A DNA stretch of 64,000 nt, from NCBI RefSeq assembly GCF_016446285.1, contig NZ_CP054140.1:1531501-1595500 (forward strand), written 5' to 3'. The notes under the pieces were generated by a model. The model had not been told where the DNA came from and did no database searches. It worked only from the letters and a program-made list of their open reading frames with translations. Origin of the DNA: Desulfobulbus oligotrophicus (lineage in GTDB: Bacteria; Desulfobacterota; Desulfobulbia; Desulfobulbales; Desulfobulbaceae). The translations under genes and the position numbers were made by a program. Positions 36,508 through 46,613 of this stretch are shown in pieces. Each line of letters opens with the position of its first letter. Within the stretch, counting starts at the first letter, position 1.

Positions 36508-38211
36508 CTACTCCCTGATCATGGGACTAGTCCAGGAGTGAGCCGCCATCGCGTCGTTGCACAACTCCTCAAGTTGCACGATCACCGCCTCTAAACGACG
36601 GTTGTCGGCCGGTGGCGGCGTTTTCCTCAACTCTTCACGCAACAGAGGCGATTGGCGTCGTGCCAATTCGATCTGATCTTCAATCTGGTCGATGGCCATA
36701 TGAATGGTCATGGTGATATAGTCGTCAGCTTTGACTGGCTGTTTTTTGAATTCGAAGTGTGAGCGGAACTGTTCGATCAGGTGCTCACCCATGACAAACA
36801 GGCTGTGAGAGATGAGTTTGTTCGTAAACCCCGAGGACAGGGGCAGAAAGCTGATGGTGTGGGCATACTGTTGCATCATCGGCCGGTTACGGGTGCGAAG
36901 AACCGTGACAATCAACTGGTAGAGCAGCTTCGCATGGGAACGTGCCACGGTGCTGCTCACAGCCTGCAGGTCAGTGGCAGCGCCGGCTGTCTCCCGGTCC
37001 GGTCCGGTATCGCGAGCAGCCATTGCCGGGGCGGTTGCCGACCGGGTTGTGAGCTGTGTTGTAATGGCATCTACCATGTCATCACGGGCATTGGTCAGGG
37101 CTTCACAGAGCCGGTCGTGGAGAAGCAGCTGGGGACGATACGCGGTTTTAACCAGCATGGCCTCGTTCCAGCTTCGCCAGAGTTCCGGGTTCTTTTTCAT
37201 GTTTTCAACGAGAAAGACCAGCCTTCTGATGATGGTTTTACGCGGTGTTACCTTCCAGTCCAGGTGATCGCGGGTACGGGCGCTGTCCGCCACCAGCTGC
37301 TGATCAATGTAGTCAAGCATCCAGAGCCGTTCAAAGGGTTCTTTGCCCTGGAGGTGACAGAGCACATATCGGGCAAGGACCATGGGTTTGAGAAGCCATC
37401 GAGGGGTAAAGAACGGTTTGCGTGGGGCATTGTAATAAAACTGGGTGGCAACATTGAAGAGTTCCAGATGTGAGACAGCCCCGTCCGGGCCGCCGTTGAA
37501 CACGCAGATCTTCTCCAGCTCGTTGCTTTTGTCTAAGATCCGCAAAAACAGCTGCACCAGATCATGCACGTGGATATAGGGAATGGCTGAACGGCCACGA
37601 CCGGCAAGGATATGGGATTCGAGTACTTTTCCGGAGCACCAGTTGTTGAGCATCGTGTACAGTGGCGGATACTCACACCAGTCGCTGAACACCGCAGCAA
37701 TTCTGACGATGGCGCCGGGCACCCATTGGGCATACTCATGGATCAGTTCCTCACCCTTCCGTTTACTGCGGGCATACGGAATCGGGGCGTCGGGCGCTGT
37801 CTGTTCATCCACAGTCACTCCAAACCGGCAGGCCGCCTGGGAGCTGGCAAAGATAAAGCGTTTAACGTGCAGCTCTTTAGCCAGATCGAGCATGTTCCTG
37901 GTGCCCCACACGTTGGTTCGCACATATTCAGGATGCTCCTGGTTGGTGAAGTCGTAGTAACCGGCCAGGTTCACCACATAGTCGATACCACCATGGTCTC
38001 GCAGTCGTTGACTGTTGGCAAGCAGTTTGTCCCGGTCGGCGATGTCAACCTGAATCCAGCGCAGGTTGGCCTCCGGCTGGACACCGGCCTCTTCCATGGA
38101 GCGGCGGGCCACACAGAACAGCCGGAAGCTGCCGCCGGCCGCCTTGATAAAGTTGCGTCCGACAAATCCGGATGCACCGGTGAGTAGTATTCCTGGCAGT
38201 GTTGCATCCAT
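36508..38211 (-). CDS. Extended SDR (NAD-dependent epimerase/dehydratase) with a long C-terminal helical domain
   Basis: This 567-residue protein starts at the ATG at 38211, preceded by an AGGGGG-rich ribosome-binding site. Residues 1-330 form an extended SDR: ILLTGASGFVGRNFIKA for NAD and YARSKRKGEELIHEY with Tyr/Lys; VNLAGYYDFTNQ replaces the usual NNAG region. The remaining 230 residues are mostly charged helices with no domain I recognise, and are the unusual part. The substrate is unknown. It has no close operon partner and is divergent from the flavoprotein gene. Confidence 0.78.
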   Translation of the reverse strand: MDATLPGILLTGASGFVGRNFIKAAGGSFRLFCVARRSMEEAGVQPEANLRWIQVDIADRDKLLANSQRLRDHGGIDYVVNLAGYYDFTNQEHPEYVRTNVWGTRNMLDLAKELHVKRFIFASSQAACRFGVTVDEQTAPDAPIPYARSKRKGEELIHEYAQWVPGAIVRIAAVFSDWCEYPPLYTMLNNWCSGKVLESHILAGRGRSAIPYIHVHDLVQLFLRILDKSNELEKICVFNGGPDGAVSHLELFNVATQFYYNAPRKPFFTPRWLLKPMVLARYVLCHLQGKEPFERLWMLDYIDQQLVADSARTRDHLDWKVTPRKTIIRRLVFLVENMKKNPELWRSWNEAMLVKTAYRPQLLLHDRLCEALTNARDDMVDAITTQLTTRSATAPAMAARDTGPDRETAGAATDLQAVSSTVARSHAKLLYQLIVTVLRTRNRPMMQQYAHTISFLPLSSGFTNKLISHSLFVMGEHLIEQFRSHFEFKKQPVKADDYITMTIHMAIDQIEDQIELARRQSPLLREELRKTPPPADNRRLEAVIVQLEELCNDAMAAHSWTSPMIRE

Positions 38212-38376
38212 ATCTCCCCCTGTCGACAGGCCAAGGCAGTTCATAGGCGTACATGGGTACTGTTCGTATGGATAGAAAAAGGAAGCGGTTCTGTCAAGCA
38301 GGTACACATCTTTTTCGTTGTCAGGCAGATGTGAGATTATGCTGTTTTTTTAGAGGGTATGGTGTAGGACATCTCC

Positions 38377-39669
38377 ATGCAAAAAGAATCTTCCTCAACA
38401 GACAGGTACAGAGACAGCAAACCCATTGACTCACCGGTACACTGTCTTGTGGTCGGTGGCGGTGCGGCCGGTCTGCTGGCGGCAGGGCAGGCGGCCCTGG
38501 CCGGGGCGGATGTGCTGGTGCTTGAAAAGATGTCTCGCCCGGGCCGCAAGCTGGCGATTACCGGCAAGGGGCGGTGCAATCTCACCAATGTTGCACCTAT
38601 AACGGAGTTCATCGACCATTTCGGGCCCACCGGTTCTTTTCTTCGCCAGGCCTTTCACCGGTACTTTACCAGTGATCTGCTCGAATTTTTACAGGAACTT
38701 GGAGTGGCCACGGTCACCGAACGGGGCGGGCGTGTTTTTCCCGCATCCGGTGGCGCACCGGAGGTGGTAACAGCACTGCTTCGCTGGCTTGAGCGCTGTG
38801 GTGCTGCTGTGCGCACCGGTGCACCGGTTGAGCGTTTGCTGATCACCGATCAGGCCGTCACCGGTGTTGTCTGCAACGGTACGGTTCTTCCCTGTTCCAC
38901 CCTGATCCTTGCCACCGGCGGCGCCTCCTATCCGCTCACCGGTTCCACCGGCGACGGCTACCGGCTGGCCGAGCAGGCCGGGCATCGTCTTGTTCCTGTC
39001 CGTCCCGCCCTGGTGCCGCTGATCACCGAGGGTGAGTGGGCCGGCCGGGCGGCTGGTTTGCAACTGCGCAACACCCGGGTGCAGCTGTACATCAGCGGCA
39101 GAAAACAGGCTGAAGCCTTTGGCGAATTGACCTTTATGCAGTTCGGTCTCAGCGGTCCGGTCATTCTCACCTTAAGCGGTCGGGCGGTGGATGCTCTGAG
39201 ACAAAGACTGGAGGTACATCTGGTGCTGGATCTTAAACCCGGCCTTGATGAGAAAAAACTTGATGCGCGACTGATTCGTGATTTTGAACAACGGCACCGG
39301 GAGCCGCTTGACAGCGTGTTGCGCGGCCTGCTCCCGCAGGAGCTGGTGCCGATTGCCCTGGAGCTCAACGGGTTGGCCCCTGATCGACTGGCCGGCACTG
39401 TTCGCAGTGTGGAGCGTAAACAACTCCGTCACTGGCTGAAGAACTGGCGGCTTCGTATTGTCGGGCATCGACCGATGGCCGAGGCCATTGTCACTGCCGG
39501 CGGAGTCGATACCCGTGAGGTGGATCCCCGTACCATGGGCTCCCGGCTGGTACGGGGTCTCTTCTTTGCCGGTGAGATTCTCGATCTCCAGGCCGACACC
39601 GGTGGCTACAACCTTCAGGCCGCCTTTTCCACCGGCTGGCTGGCAGGACGTGCTGCGGCTGCTGGGTAA
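38377..39669 (+). CDS. HI0933/YhiN-family FAD-dependent oxidoreductase
   Basis: This 430-residue flavoprotein has the dinucleotide motif VVGGGAAGLLAAGQA near the N-terminus, followed by KLAITGKGRCNLTN, the family hallmark. RGGRVFPASGG lies in the middle, and GLFFAGEILDLQADTGGYNL near the C-terminus. Family members are conserved but their reaction is not established. It starts 165 bp from the divergent SDR gene and stops 22 bp before the convergent hydrolase. Confidence 0.92.
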   Translation: MQKESSSTDRYRDSKPIDSPVHCLVVGGGAAGLLAAGQAALAGADVLVLEKMSRPGRKLAITGKGRCNLTNVAPITEFIDHFGPTGSFLRQAFHRYFTSDLLEFLQELGVATVTERGGRVFPASGGAPEVVTALLRWLERCGAAVRTGAPVERLLITDQAVTGVVCNGTVLPCSTLILATGGASYPLTGSTGDGYRLAEQAGHRLVPVRPALVPLITEGEWAGRAAGLQLRNTRVQLYISGRKQAEAFGELTFMQFGLSGPVILTLSGRAVDALRQRLEVHLVLDLKPGLDEKKLDARLIRDFEQRHREPLDSVLRGLLPQELVPIALELNGLAPDRLAGTVRSVERKQLRHWLKNWRLRIVGHRPMAEAIVTAGGVDTREVDPRTMGSRLVRGLFFAGEILDLQADTGGYNLQAAFSTGWLAGRAAAAG

Positions 39670-39691
39670 CCCGGCCTGCGGTACTGTCTTG

Positions 39692-41179
39692 CTACCGCCA
39701 TCTTCCTGCGGTCAATCGCAGCTTGCCCTTGAATCCCTTGGCAGATTGCAGGGGGATGATGAATGCATTGCCATCGTCTTGCGCATCCCGCCCACGGGAA
39801 TCACTCCAGGCGTCATCGGTCATGTTGTAGCGTACGTTCCAGCTGCCTTTATCAGGGGTGGCACGGATAACAATGGTGTCGCGGAACAGGTATTCACCCG
39901 GAATTTTCCGGTCTAAAAACAGAAAACCGTCAATCTCATACTCTGTACTGGAGACGCAGAGCTCCACGCCAAAGACCAGGGTCCGCCCGATGGTGATCTT
40001 GGCTGTATCGAGAAAGACCGAGAACAGCACCGGCATACGTGGTGTAGTGAGGCCATCGACCCTGTCGACCCGAAGAATCTCGTCATAGGAGCGAAAGATT
40101 GCCGAATAGGTCTCTTTGCGGCGTTCGGTGAGTTTGTAGTCAGCACCGCGGGGAGAGACTGTGGCCTCGAAAAAGTAGGAGACACGGACCTTCTTTTTTT
40201 CATCATAGGCCTTTTGCACGGTTGGCGGCAGAGGCAGGTTGTCCACCTCCAGAACACCGTCCACCAGCACGTTGCCAAACAGAAAACGGGTCAGATTCTG
40301 ATACCCCTCCTCAGAGTTGACAATGCCGAAGGGACCGCTATGACTGCGATGCACAAAGGCGCGGCGGGTATTTTGCACTGCGGCGTTTTCGATCTTGACC
40401 AGGCCGTCACTCATCTCACCGGCCATGACTCGGGAAAGACCGGCAGCTGCACCATAATCCTTGTAGTTTGTCCCCACCAGACAGAAAAAACGCTCCGGAT
40501 CAAAGGTGTTGTTGAGATCGTCAACCCGTTTCGGCTTGCCGGGAAGGGCCAGGTATTCGGCCATCTTGTCGCGGCTGAAGTTGTTCATGTCAAACAGACC
40601 GAGAAAATCGGGCACGTTGATCCCGGCTATCTCAATACCGTTGTGGGGAGTGGCATAGGTAAACACCTTGTCCACCAGTTTTTTGACGGCTGGTTCCGAC
40701 ACCTTCGGGTTCTGGAGGAAACAACGGCAGACCAGGCCACCCATGGAGTGGGCCACCAGATACACCTTAAAGGCCTGTTGCGCCTCCTCATCATCCCCGC
40801 AGACCTGGTCTCTGATCTTTACAATCAACTCACCCAGCCCGGCCGCCGCCTCGACGATCGACGGGACCTTGCCACTGCCGAGATCCGTATCAGCCTGTTC
40901 ATAATAGCGGTAAATGATGATGCTGCGCGGCGAGATTGTATCCGTACGCTCCTGACCGTCCTGGTAGACGTCAAGATAGCCGTAATCTTTCATGAGCCGG
41001 ACCAGTGGTGACTCAAAGATATGCCGGGCCACCTTGCCGGTCCAGTCCTGACGGGTTTTGGTGGCTCCCAGGTTGAACCCCATATAGGGGGTCGACACCG
41101 TGGCCTCGATTTCATTTTTGGTCATGGCGTACCCACGGACATAGATGATCGGATAAAAGGGCGGGGTGATCAGCGTCAT
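39692..41179 (-). CDS. PGAP1/lipase-like alpha/beta hydrolase
   Basis: This 495-residue cytoplasmic-looking protein has an alpha/beta-hydrolase domain in its first 300 residues. YPIIYVRGYA supplies the oxyanion region, and VAHSMGGLVCR the nucleophile elbow with Ser145. ATPHNG follows the next strand, as in lipases. The C-terminal 190 residues look beta-rich and are unassigned. It starts with AGGAGG 5 nt before the ATG. A lipase or acyl-ester hydrolase role is likely; the substrate is unknown. Confidence 0.8.
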   Translation of the reverse strand: MTLITPPFYPIIYVRGYAMTKNEIEATVSTPYMGFNLGATKTRQDWTGKVARHIFESPLVRLMKDYGYLDVYQDGQERTDTISPRSIIIYRYYEQADTDLGSGKVPSIVEAAAGLGELIVKIRDQVCGDDEEAQQAFKVYLVAHSMGGLVCRCFLQNPKVSEPAVKKLVDKVFTYATPHNGIEIAGINVPDFLGLFDMNNFSRDKMAEYLALPGKPKRVDDLNNTFDPERFFCLVGTNYKDYGAAAGLSRVMAGEMSDGLVKIENAAVQNTRRAFVHRSHSGPFGIVNSEEGYQNLTRFLFGNVLVDGVLEVDNLPLPPTVQKAYDEKKKVRVSYFFEATVSPRGADYKLTERRKETYSAIFRSYDEILRVDRVDGLTTPRMPVLFSVFLDTAKITIGRTLVFGVELCVSSTEYEIDGFLFLDRKIPGEYLFRDTIVIRATPDKGSWNVRYNMTDDAWSDSRGRDAQDDGNAFIIPLQSAKGFKGKLRLTAGRWR

Positions 41180-41770
41180 GTCATCCTCCTGATAATGTGG
41201 GGCGAAAGGGGAGATGCGGACTGCAGCCGCACCGGTTTAAGCACTGTATCGAAATTACGCTGTTTCGACCTGGTTGACTGTACGGTTGGAGCAGGTCCGG
41301 CAGCGGGGCCACTGCTGGTGTGTCATTTTTTAGACCTGCCGGTGCCTGGAAAAAGAGGACCATAAATACGGGTTCAAGGCAAGGTACAATTGGCGTGGAG
41401 AGCCGGAGGTTTTCTTTTTTATCTTTTTTATACTGTCGTGATCAATGCTTTTTTTGCCGGATGTGTGCTGGGTACCGGATACGGCACGGTGATCCAGGTT
41501 CAAAAGGAAAACCAGCGATCGATTATTTTGGTGCTTGTTGTTCCCCCTGGTATTGGGTAAGGTGTCATTCTAAACTTGTTACCTGATGATATTATTAAGA
41601 ATTATTATTTTCTCTTTTGCTGTTGATCAGCCATTCGATATTTCCGGAAAGCTCAACGATCCGGTAGAACATTTTTTGTGCAGGTCGTCGGCCGGCTCGC
41701 CATCGGGCCTCAGCAGACATGATCTGTCCTCTCTGTACTCAGTTTTTCCTGACACGGGTGATCCGGCATT
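41180..41770. other. Intergenic region before the permease gene
   Basis: About 590 bp have no supported gene. A 40-codon frame with a lipobox-like AFFAGC (41439-41560) lacks a ribosome-binding site. The segment should contain the divergent promoters of the hydrolase and permease genes. Confidence 0.5.
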
Positions 41771-43072
41771 ATGAGCCTTCCTGACATTCGATACAATATT
41801 GACGATCAACCGCCTCCCGTCGCCCTGTTTCTTTTTGGTGTGCAGTGGCTGGCTGTCATGGGGGTAGCCGCCATCATTATGGGGAAGGTGGTGGCAGCCC
41901 TGCACTATACCGACCCGGCTGCCCAGTTTCTCTACATGCAGAAACTCCTCTTTTTAATTGCCGTGGCCCTGATCGGCCAAATTTTTCTGGGGCACCGTTT
42001 GCCGCTGGTGGTCGGGCCGGCGGTTATCCTGCTGGTGGGGATTATCTCCAGCATGCAGCAGGATATCGCTGCGATTTACTCCAGTATCATGATCGGCGGT
42101 CTGTGCCTGAGCATACTCTGCGCCTCCGGTCTTTTTCGTTATGTGGCCCGACTCTTTACAACCAGGGTTGTGGCCACCATCCTTATCTTAATCGCCCTGA
42201 CCATCACCCCCACTATCCTCAAACTGGTGTTGACTGCACCAGGTCCGGACAGGGTACCAGCCAATCTGCTCTTTGCCCTTATCCTGCTGCTGACCATGAT
42301 TGCCGGCGATCGCCTGCTTAAAGGAGTCTGGCGTTCAACCCTGCTTGTCTGGGCACTCATCGGCGGCAGTCTGGGCTGCGCCTGGCTGCTTCCCGGCACC
42401 ACGGCAACGTATCAGAGCAGTTTACCGCTTTTTGCACCGATGTTCAGCCAGTGCACAACCAGTCTGAGTTTGAATCCCGGCCTTATTCTCTCCTTTTTGA
42501 TCTGTTTTGTTGCCCTGGCCATTAACGATGTGGGCTCCATTGAATCCATCGGCAAGCTGCTCAATCCGCCGGAAATGGAGCGACGCCTGACCAGGGGCAT
42601 GGTGCTGACCGGTATAACCAATGTGGCGGCCGGTTTTCTGGGGGTGATCGGTCTGGTGAACTTTTCCCTGACCACAGGTATCATTGCCTCCAACGGCAAT
42701 GCCTCCCGGATCAGTTTTCTGCCTGCAGGCCTGATTCTGTTACTGGTTGCCTTTATGCCGCCGGTGGTGGCCTTTGTCTGGAATGTGCCGGCCGTGGTGG
42801 TGGGAACTATCTTACTGCACATCATGAGCATGCAGCTGGCAGCCGGTCTGATGGTGGCCTTTGGTACCTCTGGTTTTACGTTTCAGGACGCACTGGTTAT
42901 CAGTCTTCCGGTCATGGTGAGTGTGATTGTATCGTACCTGCCGCCGGAGGCGGTGGCGTCTTTTCCTGCGCTGCTGACTCCCCTGGCCGGTAACGGTTTT
43001 GTGGTGGGTACCCTGACCGTTCTTCTGCTGGAACATGTGCTGCTGCGCCGGGCAGTGGAACCTGGAAAGTGA
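41771..43072 (+). CDS. Uracil/xanthine permease family transporter (NCS2)
   Basis: This 433-residue polytopic protein has about 12-14 transmembrane segments. The NCS2 features include VVGPAVILLVGIISSMQQD early, VALAINDVGSIESIGKLLNP in the functional eighth-helix region, and GLVNFSLTTGIIASNGNASR. These carriers import nucleobases with protons; uracil versus xanthine cannot be decided. It is monocistronic. Confidence 0.85.
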   Translation: MSLPDIRYNIDDQPPPVALFLFGVQWLAVMGVAAIIMGKVVAALHYTDPAAQFLYMQKLLFLIAVALIGQIFLGHRLPLVVGPAVILLVGIISSMQQDIAAIYSSIMIGGLCLSILCASGLFRYVARLFTTRVVATILILIALTITPTILKLVLTAPGPDRVPANLLFALILLLTMIAGDRLLKGVWRSTLLVWALIGGSLGCAWLLPGTTATYQSSLPLFAPMFSQCTTSLSLNPGLILSFLICFVALAINDVGSIESIGKLLNPPEMERRLTRGMVLTGITNVAAGFLGVIGLVNFSLTTGIIASNGNASRISFLPAGLILLLVAFMPPVVAFVWNVPAVVVGTILLHIMSMQLAAGLMVAFGTSGFTFQDALVISLPVMVSVIVSYLPPEAVASFPALLTPLAGNGFVVGTLTVLLLEHVLLRRAVEPGK

Positions 43073-43298
43073 TGTCCTGTCCGGCAGGGTGCCGCAGCGC
43101 GTACCGGTGTTTCCAGAGTGCTGCGGGTGTGTTGCCGGCACGCGCATCTTTTCTGTTGGTGAGGCTGACTGCCTGTTAAAAAATAAGGAAACTACTGTTC
43201 TCTCTTTTTTTTCCCGACAAAACAAAGTACACACCGAATGTGTGAGGAAAGGTTTAACACTGTGGTAGTTGCTGCATACAGCTAAAGGAGGACAAGCA

Positions 43299-45539
43299 AT
43301 GACAAATCCAAAGGTTCGAGCAGTTTTTTTCTTTTGTCTTGTGCTGGCTTTCGGTGTTTTAATTTTCGGCGGTTACATCATTTACAAAGAAAAACCGCCC
43401 ATCCCTGACCAGGTCACGGATGTCTCGGGGAAGGTTCTCTTCACCGGTGCGGATGTGATCGATGGCCAAAACTATTTTTACAGCAGAGGCGGTCAGCATA
43501 TCGGTACTATCTGGGGACACGGAGCCTACCTGGCACCTGACTGGTCAGCCGATTTTCTGCACCGGATGGGACTTTTTCTGGCAGCCAGACATTTCGGTCT
43601 GGACGCGGAACAGGCGGCCGGCTTCACAGACAGCGACTTCAAACAGCTCAACCCTGCTGAACAGGCGCAGTTACAGGTACAGGTCACCCAGGAGATGAAG
43701 AAGAATCGGTACAATCCGCGTACCGGTGTCCTGACCTTCACTGATTTTCAGGCCGAGTCCTTTGCAGCACTGACCGATTATTACACCGAACTCTTCAAGA
43801 ACGGTCACGATCGCATGGCCCTGCAACCGGGCATTGTGCGCAGTGCTGAAGAGGGACGCCTGATAACCGTGTTCTTTGCCTGGCTCTCCTGGTCCGCAGG
43901 TACACAGCGGCTTGATGCCGATCATACCTATACAACCAACTGGCCCTATGATCCGCTGGTTGGCAATGAACCATTGCCGGACTTTCTCATCTGGTCCATT
44001 GTCAGTGTGATCCTGCTTATCTTTGCCATAGCCGGGGCACTGTTTGCCTATCAGCGCTACATCGGCCAGGATGAGTATCCAGCTACACTGCAGCTCGATT
44101 TTCCGGAACCCCAACCAACCAGCAGTCAGAAAGCAACACTGGTGTACTTCCTCACTGCCATTGTTTTATTCACGCTGCAGCTGGGGCTGGGGGCAACCAC
44201 AGCGCACTTTACGGTGGAGGGCAACTCGTTCTTCGGTATTCCACTGGCCTCTTTTCTTCCCTATGCCGCAGTGCGTACCTGGCACATTCAGTTATCCATC
44301 TTCTTTATTGCCACCTGCTTTCTGGCCGCCGGCCTGTTCATCGGACCGTTTGTCGGCAAAGAGCCAAAGGGACAGACCTTTTGGGTCAACACCCTTTTCG
44401 GGGCCCTGGTGGTGGTGGTGGTCGGTACTCTGGTCGGCACCTATCTTTCAGTGGCTGGTTTTTTTGACGGCGACGGGTTCATGTTCGGTCATCAGGGCTA
44501 TGAGTTCATCGAACTGGGGCGTGCCTGGCAGCTGCTCCTCATCGCCGGGATGATCATCTGGCTCATTCTGGTCTGGCGTGCCATCCGACCGGCCATGCAG
44601 GATGAAAAAGATGCCGGCGGGCTGACCCACATGCTGTTGTACAGCTCCATTGCCATCCCGCTTTTTTACATGGCAGGTCTTCTGTACGGCAAGGGAAGTC
44701 ATCTTTCCGATGCCGAGTACTGGCGCTGGTGGGTGGTGCACCTGTGGGTGGAGGGCTTTTTCGAGGTGTTTGCCACGGTGGTGATGGCGTTTTTGCTGTC
44801 CCGCATTGGTGCCGTCAGCAGAAAGTTTGCCCTGACCAGTGTGTACTTCATTGTTTTTCTGTACCTGGGCGGTGGAATCATCGGTACCTTCCATCACCTC
44901 TACTGGAGCGGGACCCCGACTGCTATTATTGCCCTTGGCGCTGTTTTTTCCGCCATGGAAGTTGTTCCGCTTTCCCTGTTAGGGTTTGAGGCTGCGCACA
45001 ACCTGCGGGTTGTGGACGCCGGTGGCAAGGCCTATGCCTATCGGTGGCCCATCTACTTTTTTGTGGCTGTTGCTTTCTGGAACCTGGTGGGTGCCGGTGT
45101 GTTCGGCTTCTTGATCAACCCACCCATTGTCCTGTACTATGCCCAGGGTATCAACACCACACCCATCCATTCCCATGGAGCACTGTTCGGTGTCTACGGC
45201 ATGCTTGCCATCTCGCTGATGCTCTTTTCGGTCCGTCATATTGTGACCAGGGCATCCTGGTCCGATCGTTTACTGAAGTGGAGTTTCTGGGGATTAAATG
45301 GCGGACTTGCGGGGATGATGGTCTTCAGTCTGATCCCTTCAGGTTTTTATCAGTTCTACCATGCCATCAAAGAGGGGTTGTGGTATGCGCGCAGCCCGGA
45401 GATCACCTCCGGGGAGTTTATCCGTACCGTCACCTGGATACGCATTGTTCCGGACATGATCTTTGCGGTGGGCGCTCTGGCACTGTTGCTCTTTTTGTTG
45501 CGGGCCATTCGCATCAGCTTTTTTTCAAAGACGCAATAA
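43299..45539 (+). CDS. norZ: Quinol-dependent nitric oxide reductase (qNOR)
   Basis: This 746-residue single-subunit NO reductase starts with a membrane anchor and a periplasmic cytochrome c-like domain without haem c (residues about 35-240, including GHGAYLAPDWSADFLHRMG). The NorB-type catalytic core of about 12 helices follows, with WHIQLSIFFIATCFLAAG, WWVVHLWVEGFFEVF (haem/FeB ligands and Glu) and GTFHHLYWSG. It reduces NO to N2O with menaquinol. AAAGGAGG precedes the ATG at 43299. A CACAC/GTGTG inverted repeat at 43230-43244 could be an operator. No other denitrification gene is nearby, so NO detoxification is the likely role. Confidence 0.93.
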   Translation: MTNPKVRAVFFFCLVLAFGVLIFGGYIIYKEKPPIPDQVTDVSGKVLFTGADVIDGQNYFYSRGGQHIGTIWGHGAYLAPDWSADFLHRMGLFLAARHFGLDAEQAAGFTDSDFKQLNPAEQAQLQVQVTQEMKKNRYNPRTGVLTFTDFQAESFAALTDYYTELFKNGHDRMALQPGIVRSAEEGRLITVFFAWLSWSAGTQRLDADHTYTTNWPYDPLVGNEPLPDFLIWSIVSVILLIFAIAGALFAYQRYIGQDEYPATLQLDFPEPQPTSSQKATLVYFLTAIVLFTLQLGLGATTAHFTVEGNSFFGIPLASFLPYAAVRTWHIQLSIFFIATCFLAAGLFIGPFVGKEPKGQTFWVNTLFGALVVVVVGTLVGTYLSVAGFFDGDGFMFGHQGYEFIELGRAWQLLLIAGMIIWLILVWRAIRPAMQDEKDAGGLTHMLLYSSIAIPLFYMAGLLYGKGSHLSDAEYWRWWVVHLWVEGFFEVFATVVMAFLLSRIGAVSRKFALTSVYFIVFLYLGGGIIGTFHHLYWSGTPTAIIALGAVFSAMEVVPLSLLGFEAAHNLRVVDAGGKAYAYRWPIYFFVAVAFWNLVGAGVFGFLINPPIVLYYAQGINTTPIHSHGALFGVYGMLAISLMLFSVRHIVTRASWSDRLLKWSFWGLNGGLAGMMVFSLIPSGFYQFYHAIKEGLWYARSPEITSGEFIRTVTWIRIVPDMIFAVGALALLLFLLRAIRISFFSKTQ

Positions 45540-45547
45540 ACCATGCA

Positions 45548-45573
45548 TCAGGAGGCGGTTCACCGCCTCCTGA
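45548..45573 (+). terminator. Stable hairpin after norZ without a T run
   Basis: TCAGGAGGCGG pairs perfectly with CCGCCTCCTGA over a TTCA loop, 8 bp after the norZ stop. There is no T run, so it may protect the 3' end or work as a non-canonical terminator. Confidence 0.5.
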
Positions 45574-45770
45574 AGTCGCCGAAGATGACTCCGCACTGTT
45601 GCAACCGGATGGTTGCAGAAAGTACTGTTCACACACAGGCCATCAACAGCCTGTCCTGCTGACAGCCGCCATCAGGTTGCAGAGAAAACAGGACTGTTTG
45701 TTCTGTTTTCTTTTGTCGGGCTGAAGGCGGCGAGACAGTGAAGAGACGCAGGAAAAGAAGAGGAGGGGAA

Positions 45771-46310
45771 ATGATACGCAGGGAAGATACCGGTCTTCTG
45801 GTGATCGATATTCAGGGAAGGTTGGCGCAGATTGTTCATGAAAGCGAGCAGATGCTTGCCAATACGGCCAATCTTATTAACGGCGCGCGTCTTTTGCAGC
45901 TGCCGGTGCTGTGGTTGGAGCAGAATCCGGAACGGCTTGGGTCGACAACTGCATCTCTTGCCGAATTGCTTGCCCCGGCAGAACCGATTACCAAGTACAC
46001 CTTTGACGCCTGCAAAGAACCGTCATTTGTCGAGGCCGTCCGTCGTACCAAGGTGTCCACCTGGCTTGTCTGCGGGGTTGAAACTCACATCTGTGTCTAT
46101 CAGACGGTCATGCACCTGAAAAAGTTGGGCTATGATGTGGAGCTGGTGTGTGATTGCGTTTCTTCTCGTACGCTGTTTAATAAACAGCTGGCCATGGAGA
46201 AGATGGCTGCCCGGGGTATTGGCATGACCAGTGTGGAGATGTGCTTATACGAGCTGGTGGTGGACTGTCGGGCCGGGGAGTTCAGAGATCTTCTTAAGAT
46301 TGTCAGATAG
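45771..46310 (+). CDS. Isochorismatase-like cysteine hydrolase (YcaC-like)
   Basis: This 179-residue protein has the Asp-Lys-Cys triad: LLVIDIQGRL (Asp), KYTFDAC (Lys) and VCGVETHICVYQT (Cys). It falls in the hydrolase subgroup with GVETHICVY, related to YcaC; the substrate is unknown. I took the ATG at 45771 because AGGAGG lies just upstream; the longer frame from 45738 encodes the ribosome-binding site itself. A bidirectional terminator follows. Confidence 0.87.
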   Translation: MIRREDTGLLVIDIQGRLAQIVHESEQMLANTANLINGARLLQLPVLWLEQNPERLGSTTASLAELLAPAEPITKYTFDACKEPSFVEAVRRTKVSTWLVCGVETHICVYQTVMHLKKLGYDVELVCDCVSSRTLFNKQLAMEKMAARGIGMTSVEMCLYELVVDCRAGEFRDLLKIVR

Positions 46311-46395
46311 ACTTTGGGGGTGTTGTTCGGGCAAGCTGTTGTCTGCGAACTTCCTCTCGATACGGTTTGTTCCTCCCGGCCGTCCGCTGTAAAAA

Positions 46396-46432
46396 AAGAA
46401 GCGGCAGAATGTTTATGTTTCTGCCGCTTCTT
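46396..46432. terminator. Bidirectional Rho-independent terminator
   Basis: A 14-bp perfect stem (AAGAAGCGGCAGAA with TTCTGCCGCTTCTT) is flanked by A residues on the left and T residues on the right, so it can stop transcription from both sides. The surrounding 303-bp gap (46311-46613) contains nothing else I can name. Confidence 0.9.
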
Positions 46433-46613
46433 TTTTTTAAATGGTCACCTGCAACACCGCTGATTCTGTCATGATCGGTGTAGTACACTGCAGTCCGATG
46501 CTTCTGTTTATGAAAGACGGATGAAGCAGAAGGAGTTGCTCATATGGTTTAGTATCCGTCACATCACAGAGCAGCGGTGTCAGGTCTTATCACCTTATGG
46601 TGACAGCCTTCTG

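Noticed and set aside
41439-41560. 40-codon GTG-start frame with a lipobox-like AFFAGC
   Set aside because: No ribosome-binding site and no clear promoter; the hydrophobic stretch comes from T-rich DNA.
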